Part shown: positions 8,500 to 15,432 of the stretch, piece after piece
Numbering within the stretch: the first letter of the stretch is position 1
Layout of the letters: each line of letters opens with the position of its first letter
Assembly (NCBI GenBank): GCA_937927625.1
Contig: CALBSD010000089.1
Location: 1 to 16,553, forward strand
Reading direction: 5' to 3'
DNA from: an uncultured Actinomycetes bacterium
GTDB taxonomy: Bacteria > Actinomycetota > Acidimicrobiia > Acidimicrobiales > Ilumatobacteraceae
DNA length: 16,553 nt
Translations under genes and position numbers: made by a program
Notes under the pieces: generated by a model
What the model saw: only the letters and a program-made list of their open reading frames with translations
Told to the model about the DNA's origin: nothing
The model's database searches: none

Positions 8500-8524
8500 C
8501 TGGATTTCTCCTACTTAGTCGCTC

Positions 8525-9418
8525 TTAATTACCGGCCGACATGGCTTCGGCGCCGCCGACGATTTCCATGATTTCGGTCGTGATCGAGTCCTGGCGGGCT
8601 CGGTTCATGATTCGTGAAAGGGTCTTAATCAGCTCTTCGGCGTTGTCTGTTGCAGACTTCATCGCGCGCTGACGGAAAGCATGCTCTGACGCTGCTGCGT
8701 TGAGGAGTGCCGCATACACGCGGGCCTCGACGTAGCGCGGAAGCAATGTCTCGAGAATTGTTTCTGGTGATGGCTCGAACTCGTAGTCACGTCCACCCTC
8801 TGATTTTGCATCGCCACCTGCGACGACTTCAGTGTCAAGAGGAACCAATGGACGCTGCACAACTTCTTGTGAACCGGCAGTGATGAAACGTGTATACACC
8901 AACTCAACGCGATCAACTTCGCCTGCTTCATACAAACCTGTGACGTATTCACCAATTTCCTTGGCGATTGCATACGTGGGATTGTCGGTAAAGCCAGCGA
9001 ATGACTTGCCGATGTTGTAACCACGGAAGCGGAAGTAACCCTCAGCCTTACGACCAATAGCAACAACCGTGTGGTTGCGACCCCTGAGTGCGTCAGCTTT
9101 GATCTCGCCTTCAGTGGCGCGAAGGACGCCTGCGTTGTAGCCACCACACAAACCGCGGTCCGCTGACAACACGACGTAGCAAACGTTCTTCACTTCAGAA
9201 CGGCCAGCAAGCAATGGCGATTGACTACCTGCACCGGCTGCTGAAAGGTCACGAACAACTTCAGTAATCATGTCGCTGTACGGCACGGCTGCGACGACGC
9301 GTTGTTGCGCCTTCACAATGCGCGATGCAGCGATGAGCTCCATTGCACGTGTGATTTTCTTAGTCGCCTGAACGGACTTAATGCGTCCGCGCAGAATTCG
9401 TTCCTGACCGCCAGCCAC
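8525..9418 (-). CDS. atpG: ATP synthase F1 subunit gamma
   Basis: The 297-residue product is the rotor shaft linking the c-ring to the alpha3beta3 head. The N-terminal coiled-coil helix contains RGRIKSVQATKKITRAMELIAASRI (10-34). The globular part contains SADRGLCGGYN (85-95). The C-terminal helix SATDNAEELIKTLSRIMNRARQ is the conserved gamma signature. The start is GTG, four bases after the atpA stop, with GGAG seven bases upstream inside the end of atpA. A hydrophilic Gly/Asp/Lys loop near residues 205-218 precedes the C-terminal helix; loops there vary between species. Confidence 0.97.
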   Translation of the reverse strand: MAGGQERILRGRIKSVQATKKITRAMELIAASRIVKAQQRVVAAVPYSDMITEVVRDLSAAGAGSQSPLLAGRSEVKNVCYVVLSADRGLCGGYNAGVLRATEGEIKADALRGRNHTVVAIGRKAEGYFRFRGYNIGKSFAGFTDNPTYAIAKEIGEYVTGLYEAGEVDRVELVYTRFITAGSQEVVQRPLVPLDTEVVAGGDAKSEGGRDYEFEPSPETILETLLPRYVEARVYAALLNAAASEHAFRQRAMKSATDNAEELIKTLSRIMNRARQDSITTEIMEIVGGAEAMSAGN

Positions 9419-9422
9419 TTAA

Positions 9423-11024
9423 TTACTCCGTCGCGAGGGTCTTGTTGCTTGCTGCTTCGCCGAGAGCATCGGCAGAGGTAGCGGTTGGATCAACAGAAGC
9501 AGTCTTAGGACCAGTGACCTTGAACTGTGACTTGAATGCAGCAACGATGTCGCCGAGATCGGCAGGCACATCAGCCTTTGCATTTGTGCGAAGTTCAGCC
9601 ATCATTGCGCCGTGACGTGAGTTCACGTATGCGAGCAATTCAGTTTCGAAACGTGAAACGTCTGCAACTGGAATGGAGTCGAGGTAACCCTTGGTGCCGG
9701 CGAAGATGGAAACAACTTGCTCAGCAACTGGCATTGGCGAGTTGAGGTTCTGCTTCAGCAGTTCCACCAAGCGGTAACCGCGCTCAAGCTGTGCCTTCGA
9801 CACTGCGTCAAGTTCGGAACCAAATGTTGCGAATGCTTCGAGTTCACGGAACTGCGCAAGGTCAAGCTTCAGGGTTCCGGAGACGCCCTTCATTGCCTTG
9901 GTCTGTGCAGCGCCACCCACGCGAGAAACCGACACACCTACGTCAACTGCAGGACGAATACCTGACTTGAAGAGGTTGTCCTGCAAGTACACCTGACCGT
10001 CGGTGATCGAAATCACGTTGGTTGGAATGTATGCGGACACGTCGCCTGCCTTGGTTTCAATCACTGGCAATGCAGTAAGTGAACCAGCCTTGTTCTCATC
10101 GCTCAGCTTTGCTGCGCGCTCGAGGAGGCGGCTGTGGAGATAGAAAACGTCGCCAGGGTATGCCTCGCGGCCTGGTGGACGACGAAGGAGCAATGACATC
10201 TGGCGGTATGCCTCAGCCTGCTTGGAAAGGTCGTCATAAACGATGAGTGCATGCTCGCCATTTTCCATCCAGTGCTGACCAACGGCGCAGCCTGAGTATG
10301 GAGCGAGGTACTTGAACGGTGCAGGCTCTGATGCAGGAGCAGCAACAACAACTGTGTACTCAAGCGCGCCGTGCTGACGAAGTGTCTCCACCGTGTTTGC
10401 AATGGTGGAACCCTTCTGACCGATTGCAACGTAGATGCACTTCACGCCAAGACCGCGCTGGTTGATGATGGTGTCGATCGCAACAGTGGTCTTACCGGTC
10501 TTACGGTCACCAATGATGAGTTCGCGCTGTCCACGACCAATTGGGGTCATTGCGTCAATCGACTTGATGCCGGTCTGCAATGGCTCGTGCACTGGCTTGC
10601 GACCCATGATGCCAGGAGCCTGAACTTCCACGGGGCGGCTGATGGCACCAACGATGTCACCCTTGCCGTCGATGGGAGTACCAAGTGCGTTTACAACGCG
10701 ACCAAGCATTGCGTCGCCTACTGGCACGGAGAGAATGCGACCAGTTGCTTTTACAGCCTGGCCTTCTTCAATGGAGTCGGCTTCGCCGAGCACTACTGCA
10801 CCGATGAGATCTTCATCAAGGTTGAGAGCGAGACCAACGGTTCCGTCCTCGAACTCGAGAAGTTCGTTCACCATGCAGTTAGGCAAGCCCGAAACGCGGG
10901 CGATACCGTCGCCCACTTCTGCGACGCGACCAACAGTGGTTGCCTCGAGTGATTGCGAGTAGCCAGCAAGGCCACCTGTAATCGCCGATGCGATGTCACT
11001 GGCGGAGAATGTGATGTCTGCCAT
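9423..11024 (-). CDS. atpA: ATP synthase F1 subunit alpha
   Basis: The 533-residue product is the non-catalytic nucleotide-binding subunit. It has the P-loop GDRKTGKT (172-179), Walker B region ALIVYDDLSKQA (259-270), RRPPGREAYPGDVFYLHSRLLERAAK (281-306), and SRVGGAAQTKAMK with the arginine finger at Arg368. After DIVAAFKSQFKV, where typical alpha subunits end, about 30 extra Ala/Thr/Ser-rich residues follow (about 504-533). Mycobacterial alpha also carries a C-terminal tail, there linked to suppression of ATP hydrolysis; this one lacks the lysine-rich end. The ATG has AAGGAAG a few bases upstream and lies 27 bases after atpH. Confidence 0.98.
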   Translation of the reverse strand: MADITFSASDIASAITGGLAGYSQSLEATTVGRVAEVGDGIARVSGLPNCMVNELLEFEDGTVGLALNLDEDLIGAVVLGEADSIEEGQAVKATGRILSVPVGDAMLGRVVNALGTPIDGKGDIVGAISRPVEVQAPGIMGRKPVHEPLQTGIKSIDAMTPIGRGQRELIIGDRKTGKTTVAIDTIINQRGLGVKCIYVAIGQKGSTIANTVETLRQHGALEYTVVVAAPASEPAPFKYLAPYSGCAVGQHWMENGEHALIVYDDLSKQAEAYRQMSLLLRRPPGREAYPGDVFYLHSRLLERAAKLSDENKAGSLTALPVIETKAGDVSAYIPTNVISITDGQVYLQDNLFKSGIRPAVDVGVSVSRVGGAAQTKAMKGVSGTLKLDLAQFRELEAFATFGSELDAVSKAQLERGYRLVELLKQNLNSPMPVAEQVVSIFAGTKGYLDSIPVADVSRFETELLAYVNSRHGAMMAELRTNAKADVPADLGDIVAAFKSQFKVTGPKTASVDPTATSADALGEAASNKTLATE

Positions 11025-11051
11025 GTCTTCCTTCTTTACGCGAAATGTTCT

Positions 11052-11570
11052 TTACAACCGGCTCTTGAGCTGGTCGAGCTTGCTGCGGACGGAGGCGTCG
11101 ATGACTTCATCGCCGACAGTGGCAACGATGCCACCAACGACGGTTGGGTCAACAACAACCTTGAGGTTCACCTGAGTGTTGAACTTCTTTCCAAGTGCAT
11201 CAGCGAGACGCTTCTGCTGATCTTCAGAAAGTTCAACGGCGCTACGAACTTCGGCGACCTTACGGCCGGCGCTGCCTGCAACGTTCTCGCTGATGCTTGC
11301 GGCAATTGCGCGAAGATCGCGTGCCTTGCCAGCACCAAGAACAAGTGAGATGAATTGTGCGGTGAGGCGATGTGCCTTGCCTTCGAGAAGCTTCTCGACG
11401 ATCTGCTGGCGCACTGCGATGGGAAGTAACTCATCGGTCAGCTTGCTGCGGAGATCATCGTTGGCGTCGATAGTGCGAACAACCGCGGAGAATTCAGCTT
11501 CAACGCGATCGAGGACACCCTCGGAAGCGGCGATAGCCGAAAGAGATGAAACGTATGCGTCGATGCTCAT
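11052..11570 (-). CDS. atpH: ATP synthase F1 subunit delta (OSCP)
   Basis: The 172-residue product joins the peripheral b stalk to the top of F1. It has an N-terminal six-helix domain (about 1-105) and the C-terminal signature VDPTVVGGIVATVGDEVIDASV (140-161). The ATG overlaps the stop of the preceding b' gene as ATGA, and AGGAG lies seven bases upstream inside that gene. It is a stand-alone delta of normal length, unlike the mycobacterial b-delta fusion, but occupies the same operon slot. Confidence 0.96.
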   Translation of the reverse strand: MSIDAYVSSLSAIAASEGVLDRVEAEFSAVVRTIDANDDLRSKLTDELLPIAVRQQIVEKLLEGKAHRLTAQFISLVLGAGKARDLRAIAASISENVAGSAGRKVAEVRSAVELSEDQQKRLADALGKKFNTQVNLKVVVDPTVVGGIVATVGDEVIDASVRSKLDQLKSRL

Positions 11571-12127
11571 CGTGCGACTCCTGAGATGAAGTTTTCAATG
11601 AGGTCTTGGCGAACCGAGTCGTTCACTGCAGATGCAATGACTTTGTCAGATGCAATACGTGCAAGACGCTTGATATCGGCTGCAAGTTCATCTTGAACTC
11701 GACCAGATGCGTTTGCAATGTCTGCAAGTGCCTTCGCTTCAACATCTGCCATTTCGGCAGCGACGCGAGTGCGACCCTCAGAGAGGACTGCTGCAGCGGT
11801 TGCATCAGCTTCAGCAAGGATGCGTGCACGTTCAGCGCCGACATCGCCGAGAGCTGAGCGAATCTGCTGTGCATCGGCTTCAGCCTTTGCAACCTGGTTC
11901 TTAGCCGTATCAAGTTCGGCCTGAATACGCTCGGTACGAGCTGACAAAGATTTCTTCACCATCGGACCAGCAAATTTTACGAGTGCACCAATAACGAGAA
12001 CTGATGCCAGACCGCCATAGATGATCTCTGCCGTCTCAGGCAAGAGCCAACTGTGGGTTTCATACGTCAGGTGCTCGCCTTCAGTGCCTGATGCGAACAG
12101 CAGTGAGTTGAGAACTGCATTAATCAT
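11567..12127 (-). CDS. atpF: ATP synthase Fo subunit b, second copy (b'-like)
   Basis: The 186-residue peripheral stalk subunit has a short N-terminal segment, one membrane helix (about 34-54, YGGLASVLVIGALVKFAG), and then a long charged helix rich in Ala/Glu/Arg (about 60-150) ending in DKVIASAVNDSVRQDLIENFI. It starts on an ATG overlapping the stop of the first b gene (ATGA) and ends with ATGA into atpH, so three stalk genes are joined by overlaps. It differs in sequence from its neighbour, which suggests a b/b' heterodimer. Which copy corresponds to b and which to b' cannot be settled here. Confidence 0.93.
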   Translation of the reverse strand: MINAVLNSLLFASGTEGEHLTYETHSWLLPETAEIIYGGLASVLVIGALVKFAGPMVKKSLSARTERIQAELDTAKNQVAKAEADAQQIRSALGDVGAERARILAEADATAAAVLSEGRTRVAAEMADVEAKALADIANASGRVQDELAADIKRLARIASDKVIASAVNDSVRQDLIENFISGVAR

Positions 12128-12762
12128 GAGCGTGATCCCTCCATTGCCGAAGCCACTGCAGCGGAAACGACTGATGCTTCGGGAGCTTTGCCAAGCGCAA
12201 TCTCTGCGACGCGTGAAGCAACAGTTGCTACCGCCGAAGCGACATCGCTTTGAGCTGCTTCGCGCGCTGCCGCGTTTTTCTGGTCGGCATCAGCACGAGC
12301 TGCAGCAATCCGGCCATTCACTTGTGCCAATTGTGTGTTCCGCTCATTGTCAACTGTCTGTCGAGCTGCATCTACTCGGCCAGCTGCTTCTGCACGAACG
12401 GCAGCAAGTGCCTTTTCGTATTCAGCAACATCGGCGTTTGCCTCTGCACGCACTCGATCAGCACCTTCAGAATCAGATCGGACAGATGCATAACGCTCAT
12501 CCATTCCCTTTTTCAACTTAGGAAAGAGGAAATATCGCAAGACAACAAGCAGAACAATGAATGATCCTGCTGCCCATGCGATTTCTTTTGTCTCTGGTGC
12601 AATCGGGTTTGGCGCGGCTTTCACCGCAGTTTCGGCAGTCGGCGAAGCCTCGCCGCTCGTGGCGGCTAATGCTTCGGCAACGGTGGTTTCGGTGGTATCA
12701 CCGGCCACCAGTCGAACCTGGACTATGTGCCCGCTCGATTGGGTGACTATGACAGTCGGCAT
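12124..12762 (-). CDS. atpF: ATP synthase Fo subunit b, first copy, with long N-terminal extension
   Basis: The 212-residue stalk subunit is anchored by a helix at about 61-79 (EIAWAAGSFIVLLVVLRYFLF), followed by FPKLKKGMDERYASV and a long coiled-coil region rich in Ala, Glu, Arg and Asp. About 60 residues precede the membrane helix: a beta-like part (PTVIVTQSSGHIVQVRLVAG) and a Thr/Ala/Pro-rich linker. By b-subunit topology this part would be outside the membrane. Usual b subunits have only a few residues there. The start is the ATG preceded by AGGAG five bases upstream; a TTG seven codons earlier lacks such a site. The downstream end overlaps the second b gene. Confidence 0.92.
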   Translation of the reverse strand: MPTVIVTQSSGHIVQVRLVAGDTTETTVAEALAATSGEASPTAETAVKAAPNPIAPETKEIAWAAGSFIVLLVVLRYFLFPKLKKGMDERYASVRSDSEGADRVRAEANADVAEYEKALAAVRAEAAGRVDAARQTVDNERNTQLAQVNGRIAAARADADQKNAAAREAAQSDVASAVATVASRVAEIALGKAPEASVVSAAVASAMEGSRS

Positions 12763-12775
12763 CTCAGCTCCTGGG

Positions 12776-12791
12776 CTCTGCAAATGCAGAG
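12776..12791. other. Short dyad between atpE and atpF
   Basis: CTCTGCA and TGCAGAG are separated by two bases. In the minus-strand mRNA a 6-bp stem with a four-base loop would lie a few bases before the atpF AGGAG. Intercistronic structure here could help set a lower yield of b than of the multi-copy c subunit. The stem is weak and this role is inference. Confidence 0.4.
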
Positions 12792-12823
12792 GTCGATATT
12801 GGACGTGGACTCAAGAACGCGAA

Positions 12824-13099
12824 TTAAGCGAACTTGAGAAGAATGAAGACCACGAAGCCGATGAGGGCAAGTGCTTCGGTAAATGCAATACCGAGGAACA
12901 TTGTGGTACGAACCATGCCGGCAGCTTCTGGCTGACGTGCCATCGCCTCAACGGACTTGCCGACGAGGTAACCGATGCCAATGCCAGGCCCGATTGCAGC
13001 GAGACCGTAGGCATAGCCTGCACTTGCTGCAGCAGCTGCATTCTTTGCATCAGCAGGTGTAGCTGCGTCCGCCATGATGAGTTTTGCTATTGCTTCCAT
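12824..13099 (-). CDS. atpE: ATP synthase Fo subunit c
   Basis: The 91-residue proteolipid forms the rotor ring. Two membrane hairpin helices are evident: the first carries GPGIGIGYLVG (37-47), followed by the polar loop KSVEAMARQPEA (48-59), and the second contains the ion-binding carboxylate Glu75 in GIAFTEALALIGFV. The residue after Glu75 is Ala, and the usual Na+-binding set is not apparent, so protons are the likely coupling ion. About 20 Ala/Asp-rich residues precede the first helix. The ATG has AGGAG six bases upstream; an internal ATG at codon 9 lacks as good a site. Confidence 0.97.
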   Translation of the reverse strand: MEAIAKLIMADAATPADAKNAAAAASAGYAYGLAAIGPGIGIGYLVGKSVEAMARQPEAAGMVRTTMFLGIAFTEALALIGFVVFILLKFA

Positions 13100-13141
13100 T
13101 GTTTTCTCCTAATTGGGTAGTGGGTGGGAGATCTTTATTGA

Positions 13142-13900
13142 TCAGTGCTCGGGATGGGCTGCGCCACCGATATAAACGGCAGTCAGCATCGCGAAGATGT
13201 AGGCCTGAAGGAATGCGACCAAGACTTCGAATGAAGTCAAAAAGATCAGCATGAAGAACGGCAAGATTCCGACAGGAATAAGAATTTTGTCTTTCGCTTG
13301 AAAGAGAGCCTCAGACAAGAGCGCAAATGTCACGAGAAGAATGTGACCAGCCATCATGTTGGCGAACAAACGAACAGCGAGCGAGAACGGGCGAACGATG
13401 ATTGCGGAAATGAACTCAATCGGAGTCACCAAAATGTACAGAGCCTTAGGAACTCCCGGAGGGAACAACGTGCTCTTGAAGTATCCAAGAACACCCTGGT
13501 GCTTAATTCCTACAACGTTGTAAATGACCCACACCATCAGTGCCAAGAAAAGCGGCACTGCCATACGAGCTGTGGCTGGCATCTGGAAGAACGGAATAAT
13601 TCCAGGAACATTGCAGAGGTAGATGAAGAGGAACATTGTCATCAAGAAAGGTGTCCATGGAAGGCCTTCTTTGCCCATGGTTTGCATTACGACACCGTCT
13701 TCGATGAACTCGACAATTACTTCTGCAAGGTTGCGAATTCCCTTCGGTGCTTCACGGTGATCTTGACGAAGAGCGAGCATGAAAATAGCAATGCTGATTA
13801 CAGCAGCAAGAACAGCGATAAGTGCGATTTTGTTGAAGGTAGGAAAAAGATCCTTCCAACGAAGGATGGAGTTAATTTCAGGAAACTCGAGAGCAATCAC
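13142..13900 (-). CDS. atpB: ATP synthase Fo subunit a
   Basis: The 252-residue multi-helix membrane protein provides the two proton half-channels facing the c-ring. The essential arginine is Arg177 in FSLAVRLFANMMAGH (172-186), and the last helix has LQAYIFAMLTAVYI (231-244), with Gln232 at the usual position. PWTPFLMTMFLFIYLCNVPGIIPF (81-104) is also typical. The His in MMAGH replaces the Glu of the E. coli form, a known natural variant. The start is a GTG with GAAGGA seven bases upstream. It lies 44 bases after atpI and 42 before atpE. Confidence 0.97.
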   Translation of the reverse strand: MIALEFPEINSILRWKDLFPTFNKIALIAVLAAVISIAIFMLALRQDHREAPKGIRNLAEVIVEFIEDGVVMQTMGKEGLPWTPFLMTMFLFIYLCNVPGIIPFFQMPATARMAVPLFLALMVWVIYNVVGIKHQGVLGYFKSTLFPPGVPKALYILVTPIEFISAIIVRPFSLAVRLFANMMAGHILLVTFALLSEALFQAKDKILIPVGILPFFMLIFLTSFEVLVAFLQAYIFAMLTAVYIGGAAHPEH

Positions 13901-13944
13901 GTTTCTATCCTTCAGTGTTTCTCAGCGGCTGACGCCGACCATTA

Positions 13945-14385
13945 TTACGCATTGGGACGCAATCCAGGAAATGCTAGAGATGCAGCGATAAAGCGCATCT
14001 CCCAAAAGAGCAAACCCAGATGGGAGACGATAATCGTCACACCGAGCGCCGGAAGGGATATCCACGATGCATCTCTTACGAGATACACAGCAAGAGAGAT
14101 CAGCCCTAAACGAAGTAAATAACCAAACAGGCTGACGCCCATCATGAGCGCTAGTGAAATTGGAGCAGCCCAAGAAATTAATAGTGCAGCAAGCCCGAAG
14201 TTCAACAACACAAGCGCGAGGCCAATACCTGCCGACCATGCACCGGTTAATCCCCAAATCACTCCACTCACGAGCATGACGATCGGAGCGGCAATCAACC
14301 CACGACGGATGATGTCCTTTGACACGGTCACTTCAGGTGCTTGCCCCTGAGCTGCCATCGCCAGCGGTGATAATTTCTCATTCAC
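13945..14385 (-). CDS. atpI: AtpI-like membrane protein (ATP synthase subunit I family)
   Basis: The 146-residue hydrophobic protein has about four membrane segments (28-49, 52-72, 76-103, 108-129), matching the ATP synthase I family that precedes atpB and is thought to aid c-ring or a-subunit assembly. The chosen start is a GTG with a G6 tract six bases upstream; it overlaps the stop of atpZ by eight bases (GTGAATGA). An ATG thirteen codons earlier would give 159 residues but overlaps atpZ further and has no clear ribosome site. The family call rests on hydrophobic pattern and operon position. Confidence 0.85.
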   Translation of the reverse strand: MNEKLSPLAMAAQGQAPEVTVSKDIIRRGLIAAPIVMLVSGVIWGLTGAWSAGIGLALVLLNFGLAALLISWAAPISLALMMGVSLFGYLLRLGLISLAVYLVRDASWISLPALGVTIIVSHLGLLFWEMRFIAASLAFPGLRPNA

Positions 14386-14641
14386 CAGCGGCCCCCCGGG
14401 TCTTCGCAGCACGTACTTCTTCATGGTGACTCATGGCACTCGTATATGTGAAGTACATCTTGATGAATTGGCCGACAAGACCAAACACGGTGCAACCCAC
14501 CATGAACCAAGGGGTGGTGTCCAGCCAGGCGTCGAGACCAAACCCAATAAAGAAGAACACAACGACACTTCCAGCAAGCTCTGCCCCTTGGGACACGCTG
14601 CTATCGAGAGCCACCGGCTTCGGCTTGGGGAGGAATTTCAA
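14378..14641 (-). CDS. atpZ: AtpZ-like small membrane protein (ATPase_gene1 family)
   Basis: The 87-residue protein has two membrane helices (about 19-38 and 44-63) joined by GLDAWLDTTPWF, and a charged C-terminal tail. The pattern G.G..LD....P...V...V.GLVGQF fits AtpZ/ATPase_gene1 proteins at the head of many atp operons; these are linked to assembly or Mg/Ca handling. Two starts are possible. The TTG used here has AAAAGG seven bases upstream. A GTG two codons earlier (14647) is only one base from the same site. It is the first gene of the operon, about 45 bases after the predicted transcription start. Confidence 0.82.
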   Translation of the reverse strand: MKFLPKPKPVALDSSVSQGAELAGSVVVFFFIGFGLDAWLDTTPWFMVGCTVFGLVGQFIKMYFTYTSAMSHHEEVRAAKTRGAAGE

Positions 14642-14657
14642 AGACACACCTTTTCGG

Positions 14658-14678
14658 AGTCCTGACAGTTTCAGGACT
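14658..14678 (-). promoter_or_regulatory. Perfect hairpin in the atp operon leader
   Basis: AGTCCTGA (14658-14665) and TCAGGACT (14671-14678) form a perfect 8-bp inverted repeat with a five-base loop. It sits between the predicted atp promoter and the first ribosome site, which it precedes by a few bases. No T-run follows on the minus strand, so it is not a standard terminator. It could act as an mRNA-stabilising 5' stem, a translational control element or a DNA operator. Confidence 0.6.
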
Positions 14679-14694
14679 TTGTGAAACGGTGAAC

Positions 14695-14724
14695 AACCTA
14701 GGCGGTCTGCACCCTGGCGGTCAA
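14695..14724 (-). promoter_or_regulatory. Sigma70-type promoter of the atp operon
   Basis: On the minus strand TTGACC (14724-14719) and TAGGTT (14700-14695) are separated by 18 bases, close to housekeeping -35 and -10 consensus. Transcription would start near 14687-14690, leaving a leader of about 45 bases before the atpZ start. The position, directly upstream of the first atp gene and after the response regulator stop, supports it. Confidence 0.6.
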
Positions 14725-14771
14725 ACTATTCCCCTGCACTGGCCATGGAGATTCCCGAACATGCAGACCGC
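14702..14771. promoter_or_regulatory. 10-bp perfect inverted repeat with one arm inside the atp promoter
   Basis: GCGGTCTGCA (14702-14711) is the exact reverse complement of TGCAGACCGC (14762-14771), with 50 bases between. One arm fills the spacer between the -35 and -10 of the atp promoter; the other lies about 40 bases upstream of the -35, just after the response regulator stop. Paired half-sites 60 bp apart could be bound by one regulator with looping. Alternatively, a read-through transcript could pair them. Confidence 0.45.
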
Positions 14772-14778
14772 AGATGCA

Positions 14779-15432
14779 TCACGCCAGAAGTGACTCTGAC
14801 TCTGAGATCTCGCTCTGATATTCCGAGAAGAACAGCGCCAACTGGGTGCGGTTCTCTTTGTCAAAGCGAGACAACATGCGCGACACGCGATTTCGCACTG
14901 TCTGCAATCCAAGAAAGACTGTCTCTGCGATCTGCTTGTCGGAGTACCCCATTGCAATCAATCGTGCGATGTGGCGATCATTTTCATCAAGTTTGCGAAT
15001 AATTCCGTGTCCACGCTTTTCCAAAGACTCTGCAGCGGAACGTACTTCTGTTGCGTTAATGAGTCTCATTCCCGATGCAACATCACGCACCGTCTGAATG
15101 AGGTTTTCTGAACTTCCGGTTTTAAGAATGAATGCACTTGCACCCAATTCGTATGCAGTTACTAATGCTTCGTCGGAATTGAATGATGTGAGAACAATGA
15201 TTTTCACGTTGGGTTGTTCTGCGACAACCATTCGCGCAACATCGAGTCCGGATTCACCATTGAGGCGAACATCGACAATCAACACATCAGGTGTTTCGTT
15301 CAAAAGCATCGCGCGAGTCGATGCCAGCGAATCGGTAATCCCGACAACGTTGATTCCTTCTTCATGATCAAAGACCGATGCGAGTGCTTCGCGCACCATG
15401 ACATGGTCATCACAAATTGCAATGCTTGTCAT
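14779..15432 (-). CDS. NarL/FixJ-family response regulator
   Basis: The 217-residue DNA-binding regulator has a receiver domain with the acidic pair Asp8-Asp9, the phosphorylation site Asp54 in LIVDVRL, Thr82-Ser83 and Lys104, followed by a LuxR-type helix-turn-helix (about 148-200) with LDENDRHIARLIAMGYSDKQIAE and GLQTVRNRVSRM. The start is the ATG overlapping the kinase stop as ATGA, with AAGGA eight bases upstream; the open frame continues further upstream only as a shadow of the kinase gene. The kinase just upstream is its obvious partner. It ends 131 bases before atpZ, so the atp operon is the nearest possible target, which is inference. Confidence 0.95.
   Translation of the reverse strand: MTSIAICDDHVMVREALASVFDHEEGINVVGITDSLASTRAMLLNETPDVLIVDVRLNGESGLDVARMVVAEQPNVKIIVLTSFNSDEALVTAYELGASAFILKTGSSENLIQTVRDVASGMRLINATEVRSAAESLEKRGHGIIRKLDENDRHIARLIAMGYSDKQIAETVFLGLQTVRNRVSRMLSRFDKENRTQLALFFSEYQSEISESESLLA

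Noticed and set aside
12763..12783. TTG start for the first b subunit
   Set aside because: It has no ribosome site, and its codons contain the AGGAG that serves the ATG at 12762.
13298..14122. 274-codon plus-strand open frame
   Set aside because: It spans atpB and most of atpI in antisense. The product is hydrophilic with His/Asn/Glu runs mirroring hydrophobic membrane codons, a standard shadow effect.
14386..14424. Longer ATG start for AtpI
   Set aside because: It overlaps atpZ by 47 bases without a clear ribosome site, whereas the internal GTG has a G6 tract at suitable spacing. It remains possible.
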